A stretch of DNA of 64,000 nt. It comes from Theocolax elegans. Its lineage: Eukaryota > Arthropoda > Insecta > Hymenoptera > Cerocephalidae. The notes beneath the pieces are model-generated. The model was not told the DNA's origin. It ran no database searches and saw only the letters and a program-made list of their open reading frames with translations. Position 1 is the stretch's first letter. Every line of letters starts with the position of its first letter. Positions 1-11,135 of the stretch are shown here, piece after piece. Where the stretch lies: NCBI GenBank assembly GCA_026168455.1, contig CM047428.1, positions 85,764,594 through 85,828,593 on the forward strand, given 5' to 3'. The position numbers were made by a program, and so were the translations under genes.

Positions 1-2660
1 TTTATCAATATATATGTATATTTGAGATTTGTAACGTAAATTCGAAAGACAACTTGCCTCGTTCAAATTGGCGCGTGCGCGCTACACGAGCCAATCGTAT
101 TGCGTTTATTATGGCTCCGCAACATCTGGTAATGCCTTTTTTTATAAAAAGAAAATACGAAAAAACGTATATATATAATACCCCGAGGAAAAGCATCAAG
201 GGTGTATCACATTACCCCGATGAGATATGCAAAAGTGATGTGTAATACAACATTTATTATGCATTCCCCTTTCTATACCCGAGTGTTGTTTTTATCAATG
301 TATGCATATGTTTCTATATTTACTTTTGTACTTCTATAAACTCGTCGGTATATATATGTATATATATATATATATTTATACGTGTCCACATACGTGCATC
401 AATATTAATGCCAAAATGTAGTTGAATTGTAATGCGCTTTAAAGCGGTGCATCGATGTAACGATTTTACATGCGGGCAAAGAAAAACTAAAATATTCTTC
501 TTTGTATAGGAAAGGTAAAGAGAAAAGGAGGGAGAGAGAGAGGGAGTCCTTTACAACATAAAATCGGCTTACTTCCAGTATTTACACTATAAGCTATACA
601 CTCGACTATTCTCCAGATTAATATTTACTCGAGTTTTCTATGTCTACAACAATAATAATCCCAATAATAAATAAGACAATAATTACGAATGTTGATTCTA
701 TCGATAACCAATAGGGAATATAGATATGTTTGCACTAATAATAATAATGCAAATATATCAGTTGTATAATGTACATTGATAATAATTTAATTCTGCTTTT
801 CGCGTCGAGTCAATTGTCGAGCTGCGCGTACGAGTACCCGTAACGACATTTTCCAAAACAGAAAATTGTAATTATACTGCAGTATTGTTCGACCTTTCAT
901 TACCCTCCTGGAAAATAGAGCAAATATTTTTTTACGAACCATGGAACACAAACTGGGGAAGAAATCGTTAAATCAGGAGTATCTCTGCTTTTTTCGAATC
1001 GATACGTATTTAGTGTAACGCATTGTTTTCATTATATGACGAAATCGACAAACAATTCCAAATTGTGTTGACTAAAATCGAAAAAATTTTTTTCTGAGGC
1101 ACACCTATCGGACTCTATTTTTCTTCGTCTATAGTACATATAATATGTGAAACGAAATTTGAATATGAAATGAAAGGCTTATGACACACTTACTTCAATT
1201 TGAAGTTTAAAATCAAATCAGGTTTTTTTTAAACCTTATATAATTTATATAATCGTAATAAAAATTAATTCAAAAGAACCTTATTGCATTTTATTTTTGA
1301 AAGATTTTTATTATATAAACTCAAGTTAAAACTAAGTTAATAAGTGAGTATTTATAAAAATAAGGGAAAACTCTATTTTTTTTATATTATTGTTTAGATA
1401 AAAATGTTATATTATTGAAATGTAATTATTATGTAATGCAATAATCTTATATACAAATTAAATTTTCTGCTTAAATAATAATTATGAGTAGAAAATAAAA
1501 TATGTAGTGAGTTACTAAGCTATTTTGTTCATAAAACCAAATAATTTATGTGTATTTGTTTAAATAAATAAAATATATAAAAAATATAAAAAAAACATTT
1601 GACTACTATAGATAATACAATTTTTAATATGTTCATTATATAATTATAAATTTGATTACATATCCTAAATATAAATATTTTTTATCGTATATTTATACGG
1701 TGAATCAATTTTGTAATAGTTGAACGCAGAATTTGAACTCGGAATATCGATGTTATTGGACAAAAAAGTGATTTCCATTTCGGTGTAAAATATTAATTTT
1801 TATAAACAATCTATATCTGTATTACGATTTCAATTGTTTCGGTTTCATATTCAAAACTAAACTTTTGTTCTCAAATATAAAAAAAAATCAAGACCAACAA
1901 AATTAATTTAATAAATAGAACAAAATATTGCATATATTTGGGAATAAGTGTTTAATTTACACAGATTACACAGATTTGAAAAGTATACCATTTCAAGCAT
2001 TATTTCTTATAAAGTATACAACAGATTTTATAATTAAAATAAATATATACTTTATAAAATAGTTTCTTTTAAGTACAAAAAAAATGTTAACCTGGAAATA
2101 TTAAGTGGTTACATCATGGAACGTATAAAAAATGAAAAAGATATTTTTAACCTCGAAACGTGAAAAGGGAATCCATAGCGACAACTTAAATAACTAAATA
2201 ATTAGTATAAATTTGTTATTTACTAAATGAATACGTTAATTTGTTAATCTTGTGTTAATCATCATTTACGCGTACAAGACAATAGGTTACATTTCTAAAA
2301 CGTGGAATTGTCACAGTTACACTCATCTAATTAAACCTTCTGCCGTGACATTTGTACACATTAGAATTCAGATTGTACACCTGTGAATGTATTTAATGGA
2401 ATTTTATAATTATCCAAACGGTGTCTTCGTCGAATTAAAATGGACGATCAGATTATTAAAAAAAAGTGTCTGAAAAATTCAGAATTTGTCTATCAGGGAT
2501 AAGAAACGGATTATTCAATGAAAAGGAAGCGAATAAAAGTTAATAACGACGCGTGCGTGCGGCTAACACCCACGCTCAGAGAGGTATCCAGGAAAGTCCA
2601 AAGATTGCCGAGGTATAGAGTGTATATCCATAGTTTGTTCCGAGCATTAAGTGTCGCGCC
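1..2660. other. AT-rich non-coding stretch, no gene seen
   Basis: No reading frame here is long or protein-like. The overlapping frames at 5-245 are short and match nothing I know. The segment from about 1150 to 2460 is very AT-rich with many A/T runs. A short TA-rich tract lies around 346-376. Intergenic or intronic DNA is the simplest reading. Confidence 0.6.
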
Positions 2661-2668
2661 GAGAATTA

Positions 2669-2715
2669 TCTCTCTGTCTCTCTGTCTCTCTGTCTCTCTG
2701 TCTCCCTCTCTCCCT
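2669..2715 (+). repeat. (TCTCTCTG)n minisatellite
   Basis: About five imperfect copies of an 8-bp unit, TCTCTCTG, run into a TC/CCTC tail. It sits just upstream of a G-rich tract at 2757-2787. It accounts for the low-complexity end of the reading frame at 2518-2721, which is therefore not called as a gene. Confidence 0.85.
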
Positions 2716-2756
2716 CTGTAGTTCTTCCGGTATTCCCTTTGCGGGTACGGGACCGA

Positions 2757-2787
2757 GGGGTTTTGGGTTTTGGGTTTTGGGTTGGGG
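2757..2787 (+). other. G-quadruplex-like tract
   Basis: Five G-runs of 3-4 bases are separated by TTTT, TTTT, TTTT and TT spacers. This fits the usual G4 pattern of four or more G3+ runs with loops under seven bases. The unit TTTTGGG is not the TTAGG arthropod telomere repeat, so this is read as a local simple repeat rather than telomeric DNA. Confidence 0.6.
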
Positions 2788-5700
2788 CATTAGCGCGTTA
2801 TTAACGCTGTATTAGAGGTGAAAGTTCGCGCGATCTCGCGCCCTACGTACTTTAAGCGGATAGACCTTCCCTGAAAGAGGAACTATACCATTCCCACGCG
2901 AGTTTACTCGTATATCGCTACCACCGAATCTTACCCCCTATACTAATACCTTCCGATTTCTAACGCTAATACCTCAATTATTACCGATTCTCCTCTGTTT
3001 TCTTATCTCTAATTATACACCGATCTATATCTCACCGTCTCTTTCCCTCTCTCTATCTCTCTCTCTCCCTCTCTTTCAGCGAACACGAGCGCGCGCACTT
3101 TCCTCCTTTGACGCATTCTTTAGTAGATTATCTTATTTCGCATTAATGGAGATTACACACCCTGTCGCTTATCTATATGTATACCGCCATTCGATATTTA
3201 TCACGCGCGAATTCTTATTCGTTAACTAATTTACGACCCAGGTATAATTCAATCGATTGATATAAATATACATATATTTTTTGAGAATTCAGAATTTCGA
3301 TTCACTTTTCGTTTTATTTAAGTATTCATGAATTTTATACACCCAAGAGAAAATATATCTTTTGTTTGAGAATTAGCTAGTTTCTTGCCTCTTGATATTA
3401 ACCTCCGAAAATTACTTTTCGATATACGCTCAAATTACATATTTTTATGCCATACTTTTTTCAACTAGTATTTACACAACAGATACTCCAATTTTGTAAG
3501 TCACTAAAATTCCAGACTTTTTTTTTAAACTCGACGCGACCCAAATTGAATTCTAAAAATTACGTTTTGAATCCTAGTAAAGATTAAAATGACATTTGGA
3601 GATTAGTAAACTTTGCATTTAAAACCTCAAAATGATCAAATTTTTACCAAAGGTACTATTGAATTAAAAATACGAAAAAAATTCTTTAGTGCAGTTTAGT
3701 ACGTGCGAAACTAGCGCCTAGAAAAAATGAATTTTTTCACAGTACTTTTTTACGAACCCGAAATTAAATACAACCTGAAAAATAAAAAATAAAATTATAA
3801 CGTTAGGGAAAGAAAGTTTAAAAAAAAGGTAATTTTTAATTTCAAAAAGTATACTTCTTTTTGAAGGTCCTCTATATTTCAAATACGACGTACTAACAGT
3901 TATGCTTTTATCAACGTTTGATTAAACAAGAAAATTTGAGAGTTTATCGGTTAATCCTAATAATCGAATTACAATAATGAATTTTAAACAAATGAAAATT
4001 ATTAACATTCGACGAAATCGGGCACTCGACACAATAACAACGATGATAATTCTCGCGATAATCAGCTTGACACGAGTAGGTGCATTATCTAGTTAATGCA
4101 CTCCTATTGGAATATTTACCTAAATTTTCTAATTACAACAATGAATTTTACAATAACTTATAGACTTGATAAACGGTGCATAAAATTTTTTACGTCGACC
4201 GTCGAATGTTCCAAGATTTTCTTATTATAATAAAAAAAAGCACACTGAGAATTTTTAAAAGTAACATAAATGTATATATTCGCGTTGCGATTAAAATACA
4301 CGATGCGAGTGTATATATGTACGTACGCGTTTCGATGAAGTAACCGAAAATCAGAGCAAGGATCGATATACCCGGATGATAAGTGAGAGAAAAAAGAAGA
4401 ACGCAATAGAGAGTGGGAGAGGAGGAAGAGAAAATCTCGTCTAATAGGAGGGAGAGCAGGGGATACAAATGAAATAACGCGTCATTTGGTTCGCCATTTG
4501 GTTATATCCTCGATTCGCAAAACCGAGAGAGGGAGAGAAGCCCGATGGTGAAGTGCGCGTGGGTCACGCGCGTTCGATTTAGGTGTATGCACGTACACAC
4601 GCACACGAGTGTAAATGTGTATATGGTGGTGCATCGTGTGCCTTTTTACCTCGTTCCCGAAGCGTTTTATTAGCCTTCCTCTCCTGGCACCGTAAACGCG
4701 GAATTGGAAATTAGCACGAGCGCTCGATTGCAACTCGCATAAATTATGCTAATTGACCCTTTACTCTTTTTTCTTATTATTATTCTTTTTATTCTTCTTC
4801 CTTTTTATCTTTAGTTTAGGGAAAGGAGCCGAGTTAATGATACGAGTCGACCCGATAATTATTCCTCGGTATTGTTTCGCCAAATTAATATTGCCGCTTT
4901 TCAGTTGTTTCTTAGTGTAAGTCCGATTCGAGATACACTTCCTTGTTTTTTTTCGACACCGTTTAACGCGGACTCTGATCTTTACAACCATCTATTCATT
5001 GGCTACAAATTTATTTTTTTACAATTTCATTTTGTATATATATGTAAAGGTGTACTCGTGATATTCTTGTAAGTGAATAAAGTAAAAACTAACTATAAGA
5101 CACTACATTTTTTTCGGTTAAAATTTCACTTGAATTCAGGAATTTTTCACTCGAAAAATTATGTTATGGTAATAATAATTGATGTTCACTATTTATTTAG
5201 TATTCAACTTGATTACAATTCTGACTCGATATCGATTTACTCAGATTTGTCTCTAAACGCGTGATTTTTCAATAAAAATTTAGAGATCTCTACTTGTTAC
5301 TCTTGTTTACTCGAGTAAACAAAGTTAATTAAGAAACACTATAACCTTGGAAGTATAGAAATTTACGCTAAAATCACATTTTTCATTTTTTGTAAAGTAT
5401 ACACATTTTTACTTTACAAAAGTATAATGCATTTAAAAAGTGAAAAGTGGGTAGTTGTACACTGTAATCTACTAAAACAAAATTTAGAAAAAAATCAACG
5501 TAAAGCCATACCTGTCTTTAAAAAGCAGAAACCTCGAAGATTTTACTTAACAAAATTTAAGTAGATTAAAAAAATTATCTCTGTTTTAACTTTGAATATA
5601 CAACAATTGACGCTAAAATTTAGAGAAATTGCTATCTTTAGTTTCGAAAATTGCAATGATCGAAGTTTCTACCATGAAAGAGTATATGATACTCGTAATG

Positions 5701-8700
5701 TAGAATCTTCAAGTTTTATATACTTGTAAAAAGTCAAAAATTGCGTTTTGTCTCATTTTTTGCATCAATATTTGTTTTTCAGGAATTAGATAGATGATTA
5801 ATTAAATCCTCTAAATCCTGCAAACGCACACTCCGAGGCGTAACACGTGAAAATGATGCTCTAATCGTTGAACAACGTTAGGATTTTGGTTAAAGGATCG
5901 CAAAGGCAGAAGAAAATATGTAAAAGAAAAAAAAAAGGAAAAAGGCGCATAGCGTAAATGCAGCTTTGAAGGGTCGCGCTCCATTTACCTACTAGTGTCT
6001 ATTCTCGAAGTGGTGGCACGCGCACAAAAGCGGGCTCGTGTAATACCATCTGCTCGCGTTTTATCGCCTCCTACCTTGTAAATCGTGGATCGCAAGAGGA
6101 AAAGAGAGGGTACGTGCCACTCCTCGCACATGTGCGTTATACGGCTCCTCGATTTTCTCTATCTTCCTTCCTTCCTTTCTAACCGACAATCTATTTACGC
6201 GACGGTATATATACGTATGTTCGCCGAGATAAAAAGAAACTGGGCAATTTTTTCCCTTACGTTTTTCTTCGAGTGGTACATGTACATGCGACCGTTTCGT
6301 TTTTTTTTAATTGACAATTTCCGAACGTTATTATCAGCAGGGAAAAGTTTAGTAAAAATTACCCAAATGTTCGCGTGCTGTAATTGTTGATAAATATTTA
6401 AGCCCTACAATAGATATCGAAACGGTTTGTAGGTATGAATTCGATACTTTTGTATATTTGGTAGAAAATAGTTTATTATTAGCCGTAAAATACCTATTTT
6501 TAGCCGCAAACTATTATCAAATCGATAAATTTCTAACATGATGGAATATTTTATATGCTGCATAGATATTTTTTATAAACGTAGTCGTTTGATAAACGCG
6601 TGTTTCGTTTCAGAATAGTTGACCATGGTGACACTAAAATTTTTATCTCCGTGTAGATTACAACTTGGCAAGGGGCAATGTTCTTTAAATTTGATTGTAT
6701 TTTGCTGTATTTATCTAAAACGAGTACTTCGCGGTCGGTAATTTATAAGTGCGGAAAATTTGAATAATTGATTAGAAATGAAAAAAAATTAAAAAATATC
6801 TGCTGAGTGGTGAGAGGGTAGTCGTTATCGTAAATCCTTAATTTTTAATCACATTGAGACAATATACAGTTTTTATATCGACAACATTGAGGTGCTTTTT
6901 ATAAAAAACTTATCACGTCGTAGAATAAAAATTAACGTCGATTAGGAATAAAAATATAGTTTTAATTTTATTAGAAAAAAGGTAAAGTAAAATGTTGGTT
7001 CACGATAAAAGTGTAACTAGTAACTTTTCGGGATAGAGGTAAGTTGACGTATCGACGTATAGAATACGAGTCCCAATGCTCCATCGAAATCAATATCCCA
7101 AAGGTGCGACTTATCCTAGTTAGTGCTCGTAGTTCCGATCTAATAAAACTAACCACTCGAAAACCATTAATTTTCCTATTCGCTTTGGAGTGTACGAGCT
7201 CGCCAGCCGAATCAAAATACCGCAGTATACCGTGAATCGTTTATACGAAAAACGAATTTTACGGTGATACGAAGTAAATGAATAATTAATTGATAAGGGA
7301 AGGACGCGAGACACAAGTCTGGAAGAGCGATACAACGAGGACACACTGTAAATTCGAGTGTAAATTTTGGTTCTCCGTATATACTCTTGGTATAAGGATA
7401 GGAAGTGCAGGGTAAGCCGATAGTTGGCCTGTCGTACGTAATACGGTCTGATGCATGGTCCCCCAGGTACCGTCTTCTCTCCCTCTCTTTCCCTCTCCCT
7501 AGCGATGTGGATCCACCCATCTATCAGGTATTGATGGAGCGCCAGTCAACGTTCGAATGACAGTGGATACAAAAGAGAGAGGGGCCGAGGGAGATGGAAT
7601 ATGGTGTACCGAGACTTTGTTTGCTCGATCGAGTAATGAATTTCTACCTCGTATGACCGATTGAGCCTTGATTTTACTTATTTTAACCAGGCGGTGCCTT
7701 TTCTTCGTGCGCGACCGAGTCACGTCCGATCAGTTAACTTTCTATCTACTGTTGAACCGTAAAAACAAGAAAAATATATTAAATAAATAATAAAAGATCT
7801 TTGTTTAACGACTACATGCAGAGTTGTAAACGATTTTTTTTAATCGATCTTTAATCTTTAAACATTAGTAAATGAGATTTTATACATTCGTTATTATTTA
7901 GATGTAAAGAGATGAATGGAAAATGCTTCAAAATGTACCGAAGAATCGGTTTTTAAAAGCTGGCGAATGACTCGTCAAATTTTTTATGAATAACACGATC
8001 TTGTGTTAAAACAATACCAACGATTATACTTGATTTGATTCAAAATATAAAGATATTCGTCAACAGTAACCCTCTCTAGTCCAAACTAATATTTTTTCAT
8101 TTATATTATTTGGAAACTCGAATTCGAATTGCAAACATGTATTCATTAAACAATATTATAACATTAAGGTGATGTCAAATCCAATTAGTAATACCCCACA
8201 TTTGCAAATTATCGATTGAGAAGTACTAGTTTTAGCAAAATTAATATTTTAGATAGTTTTAAGGAAAATTATGTGTGCGAAAAATCGATGAGTATGGAAA
8301 GTTTTAAAATGATTGGTCAAGTGATTCATGAGATTAATTGTTTTAAATATTTTAGTCATTTAACTGCAATATCTAAAATATTGCAAATTTAAAATTTCAA
8401 ACAACTAACTAATCTTCCTTAATTAATGTACCAATCGCCTTGAAACTGTCTACAAATATATATTATAATCTAGTAAAGGGCAATCTTCCGTGGTTTACTT
8501 AGTATTTTAATACAAAACACTAGTTTTCGTAAAAATATTATTTCTTAGTCGGTCCTTAAAAGTATTGAATTAACAATCTACAGGAAATTTACACTTACAA
8601 TAATTTATAAATTTAAATATAATTTGTGAACATACAGAACGACTTCCCAAGTGGAAATCGAAACAATTATGAAACATTTTGATTTTGACCAAAATTTGAC

Positions 8701-9102
8701 CATTTGATCCGCGATAGCCAGTACATTCATCATAATTAATGTTTAAAAAATAATTCAAGTTAAATTTGAAATCTACAATTTCGACTAAGGATTTCGAAAA
8801 GAAATCATTGTTTTTTTAAAGGAGTTTGTACACCTGATTTAAACTAATCAAACGAAATACATTAATCTATTATTTTATGAAAATTTTAAAGGCAAGAAGC
8901 ACTAATTAGTGTATAATAATGTTCTGAGTTTGAAATATATATTTCAGAGTAACACATTTAAAAATGTTTGTACCGAAAAAAAGTTATTTTCGTGGAAATG
9001 ATTTCTAAAAAGATCGCGTCGTTTATTTATTGGGTCGCCAATTTGCAGAGTGACGAATCAGTTCAATACATCATAGACTCTGTATTTGAGTTTTCCATAA
9101 AA
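2788..9102. other. Non-coding stretch with palindromic site at 5303
   Basis: From 2788 to about 3140 the sequence is GC-richer with TC-rich tracts. From 3240 to 9102 it is AT-rich. I see no protein-like reading frame, RNA gene or splice-bounded open segment. A perfect 20-bp palindrome at 5303-5322 is annotated separately. Confidence 0.55.
5303..5322. promoter_or_regulatory. Inverted pair of FOXO/DAF-16-type sites
   Basis: The 20-bp sequence TTGTTTACTCGAGTAAACAA is a perfect palindrome. Each arm, TTGTTTAC, equals the published DAF-16/FOXO family binding element, and the arms are separated by TCGA. The sequence is directly visible; that it binds a forkhead factor is inference from the consensus. 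No gene start is recognisable close by, so it would have to be a distal or intronic element. Confidence 0.35.
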
Positions 9103-9107
9103 TAATA
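9103..9107. repeat. Target-site duplication, left copy (TAATA)
   Basis: The five bases TAATA directly abut the TG of the left LTR, and the same five bases follow the right LTR at 16280-16284. A 5-bp duplication is usual for BEL/Pao integration and shows this is an ordinary single insertion. Confidence 0.9.
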
Positions 9108-9839
9108 TGTTTGAAATTGAAATGGCGTATCTCGCAGAGGCTCAAATATTTTGAGTATGTAGATATGCTGTGCACGCGAAAGTAATCGGATGCACCTTTA
9201 GATCGGTGAAAATGAATAAACTCCGAAGTGTATTGTGACAAGTTTATTTTAACTAATAGTTACAAGTAAGAGGGTGAACCTCTCCGTTTGACCGTTCGAT
9301 TATAACTAACTATCTGTTTAACAAATTTGTGGACGCATAATGACAATTTCCTTGGCTCCGTCTAGTGTGAGCATAATGAACCTAAATATTGTAACCCTAT
9401 TGGCTAAATCTAAACAAATCAACGTTTACTTGAAACAAGCTCCTCCTTTAGACGCATAACCTTAGTTTTAACTTGTTCGGACTCGAATTGGCCACCTCGG
9501 TAGATGGTTTATGGTTTTACCTGAACAAAGGATGCGTTGTGCTAAATATTTACGTCTTCAAGCGCTTTCTGATATCGGTGATAATCTCTAAACGATGCGT
9601 CCACTTGATATAAACCAATTGTTTTGAAACATAGTAATAAAATAATAATGAGCGGAAAAGTTTCATAATCGTGTACAATAATAGATGAATTCGACTTATA
9701 ATGTATTTACAGCCAACATGTGCGCTCTGGGGAAAATACTGGGGAAATTTTGAGGATAGGATGGGTTTTCTTTGAGTTTTGTCTGTGTATACGTGTATAT
9801 AGAAAATAACATTATCGTATGCGATTACAATTCGCAACA
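9108..9839 (-). repeat. Left LTR (3' LTR of the element)
   Basis: It is 732 bp, starts TG and ends CA on the plus strand, and matches 15548-16279 except at position 9428. On the minus strand an AATAAA signal lies at 9248-9243, where a retrotransposon polyadenylation signal would be useful. A 96-codon frame at 9550-9840 exists in both LTRs but has no recognisable product and is not called. Confidence 0.95.
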
Positions 9840-9850
9840 TACCGCCCGCC
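9840..9850 (-). other. Polypurine-like tract for plus-strand priming
   Basis: Read on the minus strand the bases directly before the 3' LTR are GGCGGGCGGTA. A purine-rich run at this place normally primes second-strand DNA synthesis. It is interrupted by two C residues, so it is a weak polypurine tract. An 8-bp hairpin (9851-9858 with 9862-9869, 3-nt loop) directly precedes it in element orientation. Confidence 0.6.
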
Positions 9851-10010
9851 TTGAACGAACCTCGTTCAAAATAAATTTTAAGTTATTGTCTTAATTACGA
9901 GCTAAATTACGGTTGTTTCATGCGTTTTTTTCCTTTTATATATAATATTGTGATACAATTTTGATTAAGCTATTAAACATACATGATTACATCTAGAATG
10001 CATTTAATAC

Positions 10011-11135
10011 TTAATTAATTGGCAACGGGGCCACGCAAGTAACGTTACGCTTAAATGTTCCCAATTTGGTTCGGACTGATACTACTCTGGTAGTCCCATC
10101 TTTTCCTGGAAAGGCTTCAACGACTCGACCAAGTGGCCATCGAAGCGATGGCGTATTATCTTCTTTGAGCAGCACAAGGGTCCCAATCTCTATTTCATTG
10201 GGTTTCTTCATCTGCCATTTTGCTCTCGTCATCAATTGATTTAGGTATTCCTTGGACCATCGTTTCCAAAAATGGCTCTTCATGAACTGGATGTGTTCCC
10301 ATGTTGAGAGGCGATTTACTGGAACATCTGTGTAATCAATCTCTGGTAAACTCGTGAGGGATTCACCAATTAGGAAATGAGCTGGACTAAGGGCTCGTAG
10401 ATCATTAGGATCTTGTGACATTGGAGTGATAGGACGGGAGTTTAGGATTGCTTCAATTTCGATTATATATGTATTTAGTTCTTCAAATGTAAATAATTTT
10501 TCACCCACTACTCTATGAAAATGAAACTTAAATGATTTTACCGCGGCTTCCCATAACCCACCGAAGTGAGGTGAACGCGGAGGTGAAAAATGCCAATTTA
10601 CACCCTTATTGGTTAAAAATGATTTTACTGAGTCATTGTGTGATTGCGATTGAAGTAAATTAACTATAGCTTCGATCTCGTTTCGCGCTCCTACAAAATT
10701 CGTCGCGTTATCTGAATAAAGATTCGCCGATGCACCTCGTCGTGCAAAGAATCTACGCAGTCCAGCGAGAAATGCTTCCGTCGTAAGGTCCGAAATAAGT
10801 TCTATATGTACCGCTTTAGTTACGAAGCATACGAATATACATACGTAGACCTTGACCTTTCCGCGATTCCTCAATTTCTTCTCCTTTACGTAGAATGGAC
10901 CACAGAAATCTAAACCTGTGTTTAAAAAGGGTCGTGCTTGAATGACTCTATTAATAGGTAAGTCTCCCATTAAATATGAACAATTTGTTGGATTTATCTT
11001 GAAACAATTTATACAATTTTTAATGACCCTTTTTGTTAAATTTTTTTCCGTTGAGCGGCCAATATTTCGCTCTAATGTTATATAATGTGGCCTGAGTTCC
11101 ACTGTGCAAACCAAGTTCATGGCTATTTCTAACAA
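10011..11135 (-). CDS. BEL/Pao integrase, frame-shifted 3' part of pol
   Basis: This frame carries the integrase core and C-terminal region of the element's polyprotein. It inserts the cDNA into the host genome. In the 374-residue frame, a Cys pair (C41, C44) is the second half of the zinc-binding HHCC domain, whose histidines lie in the upstream frame. The catalytic triad is visible as D76 (GLDFCGPF), D142 (YSDNATNF) and E196 (GGLWEAAVK). The tail from about residue 280 has the Trp- and basic-rich pattern of the Pao DUF5641-type domain. The first 30 or so residues of this frame are probably not translated as part of the real protein. It overlaps the gag-pol frame by 116 nt and is in the +1 frame to it. 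BEL/Pao elements usually encode one continuous polyprotein, so the split is most simply a single extra A in an A7 run (11041-11047), either a real mutation or a base-calling error. Confidence 0.92.
   Translation of the reverse strand: MLEIAMNLVCTVELRPHYITLERNIGRSTEKNLTKRVIKNCINCFKINPTNCSYLMGDLPINRVIQARPFLNTGLDFCGPFYVKEKKLRNRGKVKVYVCIFVCFVTKAVHIELISDLTTEAFLAGLRRFFARRGASANLYSDNATNFVGARNEIEAIVNLLQSQSHNDSVKSFLTNKGVNWHFSPPRSPHFGGLWEAAVKSFKFHFHRVVGEKLFTFEELNTYIIEIEAILNSRPITPMSQDPNDLRALSPAHFLIGESLTSLPEIDYTDVPVNRLSTWEHIQFMKSHFWKRWSKEYLNQLMTRAKWQMKKPNEIEIGTLVLLKEDNTPSLRWPLGRVVEAFPGKDGTTRVVSVRTKLGTFKRNVTCVAPLPIN

Noticed and set aside
2757..2787. Telomere-like repeat
   Set aside because: Insect telomeres are TTAGG; TTTTGGG here is only a few units long and internal.
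9550..9840. 96-codon minus-strand frame in each LTR
   Set aside because: It occurs identically in both LTRs because they are copies, shows no domain, and runs through signals an LTR must carry.
11038..11060. Programmed -1 ribosomal frameshift between the two retrotransposon frames
   Set aside because: The downstream frame is +1, not -1, and no in-frame X XXY YYZ heptamer lies at the switch point. BEL/Pao elements normally use one continuous frame.
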